This document shows, piece by piece, positions 13,589-20,903 of a stretch of 37,246 nucleotides of DNA. The stretch is from the NCBI GenBank assembly GCA_023381515.1, contig JAMCQI010000109.1, forward strand, positions 1 through 37,246. Reading direction: 5' to 3'. Each line of letters starts with the position of its first letter. The first letter of the stretch is position 1. Position numbers and translations under genes: made by a program. Origin of the DNA: Chloroflexota bacterium (GTDB lineage Bacteria > Chloroflexota > Anaerolineae > UBA4142). Under the pieces are notes generated by a model. That model did no database searches. It was not told the DNA's origin and worked only from the letters and a program-made list of their open reading frames with translations.

Positions 13589-16560
13589 CAGCGCACCTCG
13601 ACCGGCGGCAGGAGAACGCGGTCGCCCAGTGAATTTCCGTTCGCATCGAAGGTCGGAAGCCTTGCACCGCTCGCAGCGTCATAGAGACCGATTTCAATCG
13701 GATATTTCCCCGGAGGCACAGCATCCGAAAGGAGGATCGCGTAGGAATCTGTAATCACTTCGCCGGGCGCCCAGCCGGTCGTCGGGCGCGTGCCGCCGAC
13801 CGGGACATTGTCCTTTTGGCCGACGATTTGATTCTTGCCATCAATCACATGGGTAAAGACGGTGTACGACGTCTGCATGCTCCTGCGCGCCCGCCAGTAG
13901 AGCGTGAGCGAAAGCGTTCCGCCCCGCCGGGCCTCATCCGTATTCAGATCATAGCCGAGAAACTCGACCGCATCGCCCACGCGTGCGGAGAACGGATGGG
14001 AGATGGGCGGGGGATTGGTCACCCGCGCGAGCGGCTGCACACGCACGTTACCTAAGCCGACCGTCGCTCCGGCCGCGTCGAACTGCAGCTCATAATCGCC
14101 GCTCGCGTCCGCGGGGACGCGAAGGGAAACATCGTTCCGCACGATGTCGCCGGCGGCCAGGTCTTGCGCAGGGATGCTCGAGGACACATGGGCTGCAGTT
14201 CTCAGAGGGCCGAGGAACGGGAACAGACGCTGCGCGAGGTCGACGGCGAAGACGAGATCCGATTTGGGTTTGTCCACGATTTGAAAGTAGAGCGCGACCG
14301 GAAGGACGTCGCCCGGGCGCGTGCCTCCGTCCGGCCAATCGCTCCCGACGAGGCGGTAGGCGCCCAGGCTCGCGTCGAGGTGCGAGATGGGGAGCGCCTG
14401 GGGTGCCAATGGCACACGGGGGCGCTCGACCTCGATCTCGCCGAGCATGACCGGACTGCCGATACTCTGGCCGGTGGCGGGGCGATAGACCTGCGCTTCC
14501 AGTTGGTAGCGGCCGGGCCGCGTGCCGGGGGCGATGGGCAGTTCGTGGCTGTCCGCCACGATCTGACCCGCGGGCCAGGTCGAGCTGCCCGCCTTGGAGC
14601 CGACGAGAATCGCGTCATATTGGTTTCCCGCGACGTGGTCCGGCCCTTGCGGCGCGTGCAGCCGCAGCGACACGCTAAAATCCTCGCCCACGCGTTCGTC
14701 CAGCTCCCAGTACAACTTGACAGCCGCGCGCCCCCCTGATTCGATCGCGGCAGGCGCGTCGTAACCGACGAGACGCAGCTGGGACCCGACGGCAACATTC
14801 AGCGGATGCGCAATCTGCGCCGGACTCGCCGTCGGCAGCGAAGGGAGATAGAGTGAGAGCGAGATGGCGGTGCTCGTGCCTGCAAAGCTCACATTATCGA
14901 CGAGCAGCCCTTGCTGATTCAGCATCTTTTCGATCCGGCCGCCCGGGTCGTCAAAGGGAACGTCCATTTGCAGAAACCAGACGCGGGGATAGCGGCTGAG
15001 GGCGGACTGGACCGCCGCCAGGTCTTGCTCGGGCGCGTCCGCGCGGGCATCGTGCAGGACGGGGAGAGAGGCCCAGGGGACAAGATCGTTTGCATAATAC
15101 TCGAACAAGGCCTCGGTGTGCGGCGAATCGAGGAACAAATAGTCGCCAGGCTGAACGTGCTCTCGCAAATAGTCGGCCCAGGCGCGGTTATCATCCTTGG
15201 CATACTGCGGGTTCCAGTACAAGTTGTTGAGCGACAAAGTCGCGCCGATGAGAAAGATCGCGACGGCGGGTAGGGCGAGCAGACGTGCGCGCCGCGCGAG
15301 CGCGACAATGCCGGCGGCGAGACCGAGATAAAAGGGCGGACTGAGCGTAATGAAATAGCGCGACTGGAGATAGAGCGGCCGAACGATCGAGGCGATCTCG
15401 AGGCCGGCAATGGGAACGGCAAGGAAGGCGACGAGGAAGAGGAATGGAATCGGGTGCAAGTCCAAGGCCTCACGTCCAAGTTTGAAGGAGCGGGGAAAAA
15501 GGGAGGCGGCGAGGCCGATCAAGAAGAGAAGGAAAAGCGCGGCGTCGATCCAGAGCACCTGATCGAGATTGACGCTAATGCCCGCGCTGAACGAATTGAG
15601 GAGATCGCGCACGATGATAAAGAGCGGAATATCGGCGGGGCCGCTTTCGACGTTGCCTGCCATACTTGCTCGGACAAGGGGGACGGCAAAGACGGCAGCC
15701 GCGAGAGGGACCGCGGGCAGGAGGAGAGACAACCATCGTCGCCGGCCGCGCCGCGGCCAGACGAGAATCGCGATGAGGACGACGTGAAAAGGGATGAGAA
15801 AGACCGCATGATAGTGTGTATAGAGCGAAGCGGCCGTTGCGACAAAATAAAGGATGAGGGTCGCTAGACCTCGCGACCTCTGCGAGGATGAAGGATGAAG
15901 GATGAAGGATGCGTGCTCATGTGTCATTGCGAGCCGGTCTTGCGAAGCAATCTCACTCGCTTCACCGTGTACGTTGGGTCCTGGAGGGACACCGCGCCCC
16001 TCGGCGTCCGCCGGTCCTTTCGCTGGCTGTGTTCCATACCCGAACGCTCGCGTGAGCGCGTAGACCGCGAGAAGCGTTTCGAAGAGGACGAGGGCATAGG
16101 GCCGGGCTTCTTGCGAGTACCAGACGTAGAAAGGGGAGAGGGCGCCGAGAAAGGCCGCGACGAAGGCGACCTCTCGTGAGAGCCAGCGCTTGGCCGTCAC
16201 GTAGAGGAGCGGGATGGTCGCCACGTTCACCGCAAGGGAGAGAAAGCGGAGCGCGAATTCACTCGTGCCGAACGCGGCGACGGCGGCATGAAGAAAGACA
16301 AAATAGAGCGGCGGCAGGGTATCGTAGGTGACGGTATTTTGGAAGGTGATCGTGTTGCCGAGAATGGTCGCGAGGTCGTGTGTGGCGCGATACACGCTGA
16401 GACTTTCATCCCACCAAATCGCCTGGGCGCCCAGCCGGTAGGCGCGGAGGGCAAAGGCGAGCAAGAGGATCAGTCCCAGGAGGAAATGTCCGTTCACGCG
16501 GAGCGAGCCCCACCGGCGCGCCCGACGGACGGCGGCCCATCCCGGTTGGAGAGACTTCAT
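13588..16560 (-). CDS. GT39/PMT-family membrane glycosyltransferase with three beta-sandwich domains (990 aa)
   Basis: First gene of the glycan locus. Residues about 25-460 form the GT-C membrane domain, with the Asp-Glu pair at 51-52 (IWWDESLSV), TLPPLYFVFLH and WYSQEARPYAL. A hydrophilic insert at about 175-236 interrupts the domain between two helices and is encoded by family G, CATCCTT and family A repeats. The C-terminal half holds three tandem beta-sandwich units (about 578-715, 725-850 and 855-990), each with an LYW or LYF strand and a GxYxL pattern; the sister proteins at 3852 and 10104 have one. These domains face outside and may bind the acceptor glycan. The ATG at 16560 has no ribosome site but lies 8 bases after a TATAAT, suggesting a leaderless transcript. 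Likely role: sugar transfer from a polyprenyl-phosphate donor during surface-glycan assembly. Confidence 0.88.
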   Translation of the reverse strand: MKSLQPGWAAVRRARRWGSLRVNGHFLLGLILLLAFALRAYRLGAQAIWWDESLSVYRATHDLATILGNTITFQNTVTYDTLPPLYFVFLHAAVAAFGTSEFALRFLSLAVNVATIPLLYVTAKRWLSREVAFVAAFLGALSPFYVWYSQEARPYALVLFETLLAVYALTRAFGYGTQPAKGPADAEGRGVPPGPNVHGEASEIASQDRLAMTHEHASFILHPSSSQRSRGLATLILYFVATAASLYTHYHAVFLIPFHVVLIAILVWPRRGRRRWLSLLLPAVPLAAAVFAVPLVRASMAGNVESGPADIPLFIIVRDLLNSFSAGISVNLDQVLWIDAALFLLFLIGLAASLFPRSFKLGREALDLHPIPFLFLVAFLAVPIAGLEIASIVRPLYLQSRYFITLSPPFYLGLAAGIVALARRARLLALPAVAIFLIGATLSLNNLYWNPQYAKDDNRAWADYLREHVQPGDYLFLDSPHTEALFEYYANDLVPWASLPVLHDARADAPEQDLAAVQSALSRYPRVWFLQMDVPFDDPGGRIEKMLNQQGLLVDNVSFAGTSTAISLSLYLPSLPTASPAQIAHPLNVAVGSQLRLVGYDAPAAIESGGRAAVKLYWELDERVGEDFSVSLRLHAPQGPDHVAGNQYDAILVGSKAGSSTWPAGQIVADSHELPIAPGTRPGRYQLEAQVYRPATGQSIGSPVMLGEIEVERPRVPLAPQALPISHLDASLGAYRLVGSDWPDGGTRPGDVLPVALYFQIVDKPKSDLVFAVDLAQRLFPFLGPLRTAAHVSSSIPAQDLAAGDIVRNDVSLRVPADASGDYELQFDAAGATVGLGNVRVQPLARVTNPPPISHPFSARVGDAVEFLGYDLNTDEARRGGTLSLTLYWRARRSMQTSYTVFTHVIDGKNQIVGQKDNVPVGGTRPTTGWAPGEVITDSYAILLSDAVPPGKYPIEIGLYDAASGARLPTFDANGNSLGDRVLLPPVEVR
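15848..15956. repeat. Mixed repeat insert (families B, A and G) inside the 990-aa glycosyltransferase gene
   Basis: AAGGATG units occur at 15848-15855 and again in tandem at 15885-15910. GGTCGCTAGACC with its neighbours lies at 15859-15878, and CATTGCGAG...GAAGCAATCTC at 15923-15956. The minus-strand translation is a hydrophilic run (EIASQDRLAMT, SFILHPSSSQRSRGLAT) ending at a membrane helix. Confidence 0.75.
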
Positions 16561-16568
16561 TGCGCGGC

Positions 16569-16574
16569 ATTATA
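16569..16574 (-). promoter_or_regulatory. TATAAT -10 element of the glycan locus (probable leaderless start)
   Basis: A perfect TATAAT, preceded by GG, lies on the minus strand 8 bases before the ATG at 16560. No clear -35 is seen at 17-18 bp. Transcription would start within about two bases of the start codon. Confidence 0.5.
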
Positions 16575-16658
16575 CCGCGAAAGATTAAAAAGCTGAAAAC
16601 AGTTGGGCCGTGGGGGGCATGCAGCCTGGCGCACGCGTGCGCGTCGGCGTGAAAGGAC

Positions 16659-16690
16659 GAACCGCAAAGAGCGCAAAGAACGCGGAGAGG
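16659..16690. repeat. Family E dispersed repeat (ACCGCAAAGAGCGCAAAG type)
   Basis: The 16561-16787 gap holds no gene. This repeat of A/G-rich units (ACCGCAAAG, GCGCAAAG, AACGCGGAG) has relatives at 18849-18882 and 34468-34488. Confidence 0.55.
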
Positions 16691-16787
16691 GCTGCAAACG
16701 GATAGCGCCCGTACAGGTCACGGGTGCCCGTGGGAGACTACGCGCGCCGCTCGGGATACTGCGACGGCGGAGCGGGGGCCAGTGCCA

Positions 16788-17267
16788 CTAGCCGTGCAGC
16801 AGGTTTGAGAGGTCGGTAACAGGCGAACGATAGCCGGAAGCGATCATCCGGGTCAACAGACCGTTGGCGTCTGAGAGGGACAAGTGGGATTGCTCGACCA
16901 GTCGCACGAGGAGTCCCACTGTTCCGGAAATTGGGATCTGCATCTGTAGAGCTATCTCTCGTGCGTCACGGTCGTCTGTGAAAACTCGATAGCCGCGCCT
17001 GGCAGCTATCGCCAGGCAGGCAGCTTCGCCGGCATTAAGGCGTAACCGCAGTTGATCGTAGGTTGCCCGCTCGGATTCATTGAGGGGGAACACCGACAGC
17101 CAGGAATAGTCGCAAGCGGGCAGCCTGCCAATCCGAACACCCGTCTGGCACTCGGCAAAGGCCTCTTCGGTAGTAGCGGCCGCATCGGCCAGGGCCAAAC
17201 GGATTAGCTCCGGACGTTGGACAATGGCAAAGTTGGACAGGAGAGTGTTATCCAGAATGGTGATCAT
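16788..17267 (-). CDS. PIN-domain toxin (DUF3368-like ribonuclease)
   Basis: This 159-residue protein looks like a PIN-domain RNase of the DUF3368 toxin group. Acidic residues expected in the metal site are Asp6 (ILDNTLLSN), Glu34/Glu35 or Glu39 in the next helix, Glu81 (NAGEAACLA) and Asp98/Asp99 (FTDDRDAR). It would cut RNA when free of its antitoxin. The start ATG at 17267 overlaps the TGA of the UPF0175 gene by four bases, the usual arrangement for a toxin made after its antitoxin. The pair is preceded by a Phd-type antitoxin gene, so all three may share the promoter at 18000-18028. Which RNA it targets cannot be read from sequence. Confidence 0.85.
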   Translation of the reverse strand: MITILDNTLLSNFAIVQRPELIRLALADAAATTEEAFAECQTGVRIGRLPACDYSWLSVFPLNESERATYDQLRLRLNAGEAACLAIAARRGYRVFTDDRDAREIALQMQIPISGTVGLLVRLVEQSHLSLSDANGLLTRMIASGYRSPVTDLSNLLHG

Positions 17268-17599
17268 GCGGCAGAGCCCGGGGCGGAGAACCAGGTTCGA
17301 GCCGACAGGGCCTCTGCCTTGGCTTCGGCCAGATCGGCGGGCCCGACCCGCAACGGAATCCCCAGCTCCAGGAAGCGCTCACGCAGGGCCAGCTCATGTA
17401 TCTCCAGAAGCTCGGCCGCCTTACCTAGGTTAATTTGTTGGTTCAGGTAGGCAGTGACGACCATGGCCCACCGGAGCTCGGGCTCTTCCGACATGAGACG
17501 ACGGAGCGCGGCAGTCACGAGATCGGGGCGGTGCTGATAAACTTGATTCAGTTGCTCCAGTTCCCAAGCGGGCGGGGCTACAGCCGTTTTCTGATCCAT
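17264..17599 (-). CDS. UPF0175-family antitoxin
   Basis: The 111-residue product matches the UPF0175 family (PF03683), small helix-turn-helix proteins that commonly precede DUF3368 PIN toxins. The signature NLGKAAELLEIHE ... FLELGIPLRV lies at residues 57-84. The N-terminal 50 residues (helical, with WELEQL and LVTAALRRL) exceed the short family core and may add a dimer or toxin contact. A GAGGT ribosome site precedes the ATG at 17599. It is expected to neutralise the overlapping PIN protein and perhaps repress its own operon. Confidence 0.82.
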   Translation of the reverse strand: MDQKTAVAPPAWELEQLNQVYQHRPDLVTAALRRLMSEEPELRWAMVVTAYLNQQINLGKAAELLEIHELALRERFLELGIPLRVGPADLAEAKAEALSARTWFSAPGSAA

Positions 17600-17644
17600 G
17601 GGTGTTACCTCACTTTCAGTTCTCCACCTATACGTTCGTATCGC

Positions 17645-17974
17645 CTACAATTGTGCCCGAGGAGCCTGGTTGGCGTACACTTGCTCCGTCAGATCATCCA
17701 ACTCATCCTCGTCTTGCCACAATCCAAAGGCGGCCATAGCAGGATGAAGCTGGCCGGCCTCGATTTGATTCAGCAACTTCTCCTGTTGCCCAAGCGACCG
17801 GGCAGATGAGTATGGGGATCGGGAGAGTTGCTCCAGCCGCTCCAGCTCGGCGACGCTGACAAGGGCGGCCAACTCGCGATCACGCTTTTGGATAATAATC
17901 CGTTCGCCAGCGGCAGCCCGCGCAAGCAGTTCGTCCAGGTTGCTCTTTGCCTTGGCCAGAGTTACTTTTGTCAT
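17645..17974 (-). CDS. Phd/YefM-type antitoxin without an adjacent cognate toxin
   Basis: A 109-residue protein whose first 50 residues fit the Phd/YefM antitoxin fold (PF02604): KVTLAKAKSNLDELLARAAAGERIIIQKRDRELAALVS. This part normally dimerises and binds operator DNA; the acidic C-terminal part (DEDELDDLTEQV) would be the toxin-binding arm. The usual partner (a Doc, RelE or PIN toxin) does not follow directly; instead, 45 bases later, comes the UPF0175/PIN pair. It may serve as an additional regulator of that pair or be an orphan. GGGAGGTGA upstream of ATG 17974 is a strong ribosome site, and a good promoter lies at 18000-18028. Confidence 0.82.
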   Translation of the reverse strand: MTKVTLAKAKSNLDELLARAAAGERIIIQKRDRELAALVSVAELERLEQLSRSPYSSARSLGQQEKLLNQIEAGQLHPAMAAFGLWQDEDELDDLTEQVYANQAPRAQL

Positions 17975-17999
17975 ACCCGCTCACCTCCCTGACGAACCC

Positions 18000-18028
18000 A
18001 TTATACCCTTCCCACCCCCCTGCGGCAA
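18000..18028 (-). promoter_or_regulatory. Promoter of the toxin-antitoxin cluster
   Basis: TTGCCG (18028-18023) and a perfect TATAAT (18005-18000) are separated by exactly 17 bp on the minus strand, 25 bases before the Phd-type gene's start. This is one of the clearest promoters in the window; autoregulation by the Phd-type protein here is an expectation from the family. Confidence 0.65.
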
Positions 18029-18072
18029 CTGACGGTACACACTACTCCTTGCCCGAAATTCGTCGCCCCACG

Positions 18073-18567
18073 TCACTCGACACGCTTGTCCTTCGGCCCT
18101 GCCGGCTGGAAGTTGATGCTCTGAGCCGCATTAGAATCGATCGCCCGCAGATCGTTTGCCGATTTGGCTTGGGTCGATTCATTCGGGGTGGACGGGGCCG
18201 TTTGCGGGGGCGGGGATTCGAGGACGCGGGCAGACGGCGAGAGAGACGCCGATGGCTGCCGCTGCGCACGAGCGCGCTTTGCGAGCCAGACGACGCCCGC
18301 GGCGAATAGCCCAGCTCCGCCGATGAGGATAGCCAAGATCGACGGGGAAGAAATCGCATTCGTGCCCGTGGGAGCGGTCGTGACAACCTGTAGTGTGGCC
18401 GGCGTAGGTGTGGGGCGAGTAAGAGGGAGCATCCCCCACGTGCCGGGCTGCGAGAGGACCCAGATGGACCCGAGGACGAGGATGCCCAGCAAGGGGAGCG
18501 AGACCAGATCGATAAAGAGGCTCAGGACCGAATCCGTCGACCGGCGGTGTCTGCGATAATATGGCAT
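18073..18567 (-). CDS. Hypothetical membrane protein with two helices and a proline-rich tail
   Basis: Not recognised. The 164-residue protein starts with a basic stretch (YYRRHRRS), has a first membrane helix at about 17-40, a Pro/Thr-rich outer linker (about 50-68), a second helix at about 74-95, a basic RARAQR stop-transfer segment and a Ser/Pro/Gln-rich soluble tail. The topology would place both ends in the cytoplasm. The ATG at 18567 is followed by a good hydrophobic segment, and AGAGGGA lies 8-14 bases upstream. It lies upstream of the toxin-antitoxin promoter in the same direction, but a shared function is not indicated. Confidence 0.6.
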   Translation of the reverse strand: MPYYRRHRRSTDSVLSLFIDLVSLPLLGILVLGSIWVLSQPGTWGMLPLTRPTPTPATLQVVTTAPTGTNAISSPSILAILIGGAGLFAAGVVWLAKRARAQRQPSASLSPSARVLESPPPQTAPSTPNESTQAKSANDLRAIDSNAAQSINFQPAGPKDKRVE

Positions 18568-18986
18568 GAGACGAGTCCCTCTTACGGTATCGCAGATATT
18601 CGCGCGACGGTCAATAGGCTCAATGCGCCAATGGGACGTAAAGGCGGAAGGATGAAGGATGAAGCGCTAGCTTCGCCGGCGATCAATGAGCCCATGAGCC
18701 AAAAGAGTGGCAAGGGGCAGAGATGCGGGAACGGAGCTCGTGTAGCATAGCCCCTCGTGGGCGTTGGTGTGGAGCGTCTGGACCACGAAACACGCGAAAG
18801 GACGCGAAAACCGCGAAAGGGGGAACGCGAGGGTGCCGGAGAATGGCATATCACCGCAGAGACGCACGGGGCGCGGAGAACGGCCTCAACCGGATTGTGT
18901 TCTGCGAAGCGGATCGCCGCGGGAGCGCGAGGTGGTGCGGCCAGGCAGGATGACCACCTGAGGCGAAAGAGAGCGTTGCACAGCCG
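18568..18986. repeat. Repeat-filled gene-free stretch (families B, F and E)
   Basis: I see no gene here. AAGGATG heptamers lie at 18646-18664. A family F repeat, built on CCACGAAACACGCGAAAGG units, lies at 18781-18823 and has an inverted relative at 19759-19801 beyond the PH-domain gene. A family E repeat, ACCGCAGAGACGC, lies at 18849-18882. The stretch ends in a plus-strand terminator. Confidence 0.6.
18586..18614 (-). promoter_or_regulatory. Weak promoter candidate for the 18073-18567 gene
   Basis: TTGACC (18614-18609), a near-perfect -35, is followed at 17 bp by GATACC (18591-18586), a poor -10. The spacing to the start (18 bases) is suitable. Confidence 0.3.
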
Positions 18987-19020
18987 CCCGCTCTGGCTTG
19001 TGGCCAGAGCGGGTTTCTTA
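18987..19020 (+). terminator. Strong plus-strand terminator with no gene upstream
   Basis: An 11-bp perfect stem (CCCGCTCTGGC at 18987-18997 with 19003-19013) closes a 5-base loop and is followed by TTTCTT. The minus-strand side has no T-run, so it acts on plus-strand transcripts, yet no plus-strand gene is visible within 18 kb upstream. It may end a small RNA or antisense transcript. Confidence 0.7.
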
Positions 19021-19082
19021 TCCGGGCCAGTTGCGCTCAGAGGCTCCGTGGCGCGGAGCCAGAGCCACCAACGAGCCAGCCC

Positions 19083-19607
19083 TCATCCTTGCCCCATTGG
19101 CTGCCCGGGCACCTGCCCCACCGTCCCGGGCGGTACGGGTGCCGCTCGCAACCCGCACCGCTTGCCGATCTCCTCCTCCCACCGATGCGGATTGGGGACG
19201 TAATACAATATCATTGGCGCGAGCCCGGTGCACTCGACACGCAGGCTGCCATATCCGAAAAGCCTGCCCGCAAGAGGGGTGACAATGTCGACGCGGCTGC
19301 GGTCCACGGGCATGGAAGACGTACGATGGGTGAGTATCCCGAATTCTTTGGTGATGTGGGTATCGGTGAGGGTGTAGGTCGTGAATTCCCGCTTGACGAG
19401 CTCGAGGGTGAGCCGGAGGACTGCCAGGGCCAAGATTAGGAAGGCGAATGCTGCAAAGATCACGCCAAGCATGGGAACGTTCTGGCCCAGGGTAGAGGCG
19501 AAGCCAAGTAGGATGCAGGCAAAAACGACGCCGGTTACAGGCCACACGATGATGATGGGCACGATAGAAGGTTTCGAGCGCAGGACGATGGTTGGGCTGG
19601 ATGACAT
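19083..19607 (-). CDS. PH-domain (bPH2/DUF304-like) membrane protein
   Basis: A 174-residue protein with two N-terminal membrane helices (about 14-36 and 45-68) followed by a bacterial pleckstrin-homology-like domain. The recognisable core is YTLTDTHITKEFGI, then SMPVDRSRVDIVTPLAGRLFGYGSLRVEC, typical of bPH2 (PF03703). Family members sit in the membrane and are often of unknown role. The Pro/Gly-rich tail (PGTVGQVPGQPMGQ) is unusual. A GAGGT ribosome site lies 3-7 bases before ATG 19607, giving a confident start. It stands alone between repeat-rich stretches, flanked by inverted family F repeats. Confidence 0.85.
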   Translation of the reverse strand: MSSSPTIVLRSKPSIVPIIIVWPVTGVVFACILLGFASTLGQNVPMLGVIFAAFAFLILALAVLRLTLELVKREFTTYTLTDTHITKEFGILTHRTSSMPVDRSRVDIVTPLAGRLFGYGSLRVECTGLAPMILYYVPNPHRWEEEIGKRCGLRAAPVPPGTVGQVPGQPMGQG

Positions 19608-19758
19608 GTGACCTCTTTCGGGATGCAGTATGCCTTGCCTGAGTTCCGTTCACGTAATATCGCGCAGCGGCTCAATCGTGGCTATCGCCGTCGCATTTCT
19701 CAACGATGGGTCGTTCGCCAAGTATTCCGCGCCCCGCGGCGCGGTCGCGCCGCCACTG

Positions 19759-19801
19759 CCCTTTCGCGGTTATCGTGCCCTTTCGTGCGTTTCGTGTTCC
19801 G
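19759..19801. repeat. Family F dispersed repeat, inverted copy
   Basis: Read on the minus strand this is GGAACACGAAACGCACGAAAG followed by CGCGAAAGGG, matching the plus-strand repeat at 18781-18823. The two copies flank the PH-domain gene in opposite orientation. Confidence 0.6.
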
Positions 19802-19850
19802 AATTTCCCGCCACAGCTAACAACCTTGTTCGGCCGCCCGGTGGGTGTCT

Positions 19851-20900
19851 CTACCTTTTCTCCAGCTCCTTCGCCTTTGCCACCGCAGGCGCGATCACTT
19901 TTTCTCCCAGGCTCGCTAGCAACTCGTCCGCATCCCGATATTCCACCGTCTTGAGCACCCAACCATATTTGCCGCGGAGGTCAGCAAACATGCCATATTC
20001 CATTTGCCCGGTAAGGAGCAGCGGCTGAACAGGGACAGCTAGGTCGGGAATGACGGCCTGCAGTTCTTGGGGGATGCTGCGAGGGTCCGAAATATCTGCT
20101 ATGATGAATCTCGACAGGTGTGCCAGGATGCGGATCGTCTCGGTAAAGTCGCGAGTAGCTGGCTTATCAAAGTCAAACAGCACTGGGAGGTAGTCACGCC
20201 TCCGGAGCTCGTCGCGGATGGCATCAAGCACGGCTTTGCGCTCCTCCGTGAAGCGGCCTAAGATGAGCACAACCTTTCTGGCGATGGTGTCGATCACGTC
20301 GCGGATTCTTTTGTTGTTGAGGAGCAGGTAGATGAACTGGGCGACTTCCAAGTCGTCCACCGTGATCACCGCGTCCTCTGGTGGCGTGATTATCAAGCCC
20401 CTCTGGACAGCTCCCTCCAACTTTACCCCCCAGGCAGCGACCCCATATACCCGGCAGTGCGAGACAATCGCTCCGCGCAGGTCCGTCTCCACCATGCGTG
20501 CCTGGAAAAGGTCGGCGCCATCGAGATCAGCGCCGCTCAGGTCGGCTTCTGAAAGATCCACCCGGTTCAGCGATGCCCCGCGCAGAATCGCTCTGGGCAA
20601 ATGCGCGTGGTGCAACGAGGCTTCCAGCATGAAAGCACGGCTCAGGTCTGCCTCCGCAAGATCGGCTCCATCCAGCTCTGCCCCGATGAGGCCAGCCCCC
20701 CGAAGGTTCGCTCGTGTCAAATTCGTCGTGCGCAGGTTAGCCTCCAGCAGGTCAGCGTCGCGCAGGTCAATACCGGGGAGGCTCAGTCTACTGAGGTTTT
20801 CCCCTTTCAGATCGGGGAATATTCCCGGGTTGGCTCGCCTCCACTCGTTCCAGGCCCCGACGCCCTGCTTGAGTATCGCCAGATGCCGCGCGTCGGCCAT
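19851..20900 (-). CDS. Pentapeptide-repeat protein with a C-terminal TIR-like/Rossmann-type domain
   Basis: A 349-residue two-part protein. Residues about 32-165 form a pentapeptide-repeat right-handed helix, roughly 25 A(D/N)Lxx units (for example LRDADLLEANLRTTNL, SEADLSGADLDGADL). Residues about 195-349 form an alpha/beta domain beginning VVLILGRFTEERKAVLDAIRDELRRR, then YLPVLFDFDKP, RFIIADISDP and IPQELQAVIPDL. I think this tail is a TIR-like or other nucleotide-binding domain found fused to pentapeptide repeats, which would fit a defence effector or signalling role; I cannot name a catalytic residue with confidence. It starts 3 bases after the stop of the HsdS-like gene, so it is probably co-transcribed with the restriction-modification remnant. 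No signal peptide; cytoplasmic. Confidence 0.75.
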   Translation of the reverse strand: MADARHLAILKQGVGAWNEWRRANPGIFPDLKGENLSRLSLPGIDLRDADLLEANLRTTNLTRANLRGAGLIGAELDGADLAEADLSRAFMLEASLHHAHLPRAILRGASLNRVDLSEADLSGADLDGADLFQARMVETDLRGAIVSHCRVYGVAAWGVKLEGAVQRGLIITPPEDAVITVDDLEVAQFIYLLLNNKRIRDVIDTIARKVVLILGRFTEERKAVLDAIRDELRRRDYLPVLFDFDKPATRDFTETIRILAHLSRFIIADISDPRSIPQELQAVIPDLAVPVQPLLLTGQMEYGMFADLRGKYGWVLKTVEYRDADELLASLGEKVIAPAVAKAKELEKR

Positions 20901-20903
20901 ACG

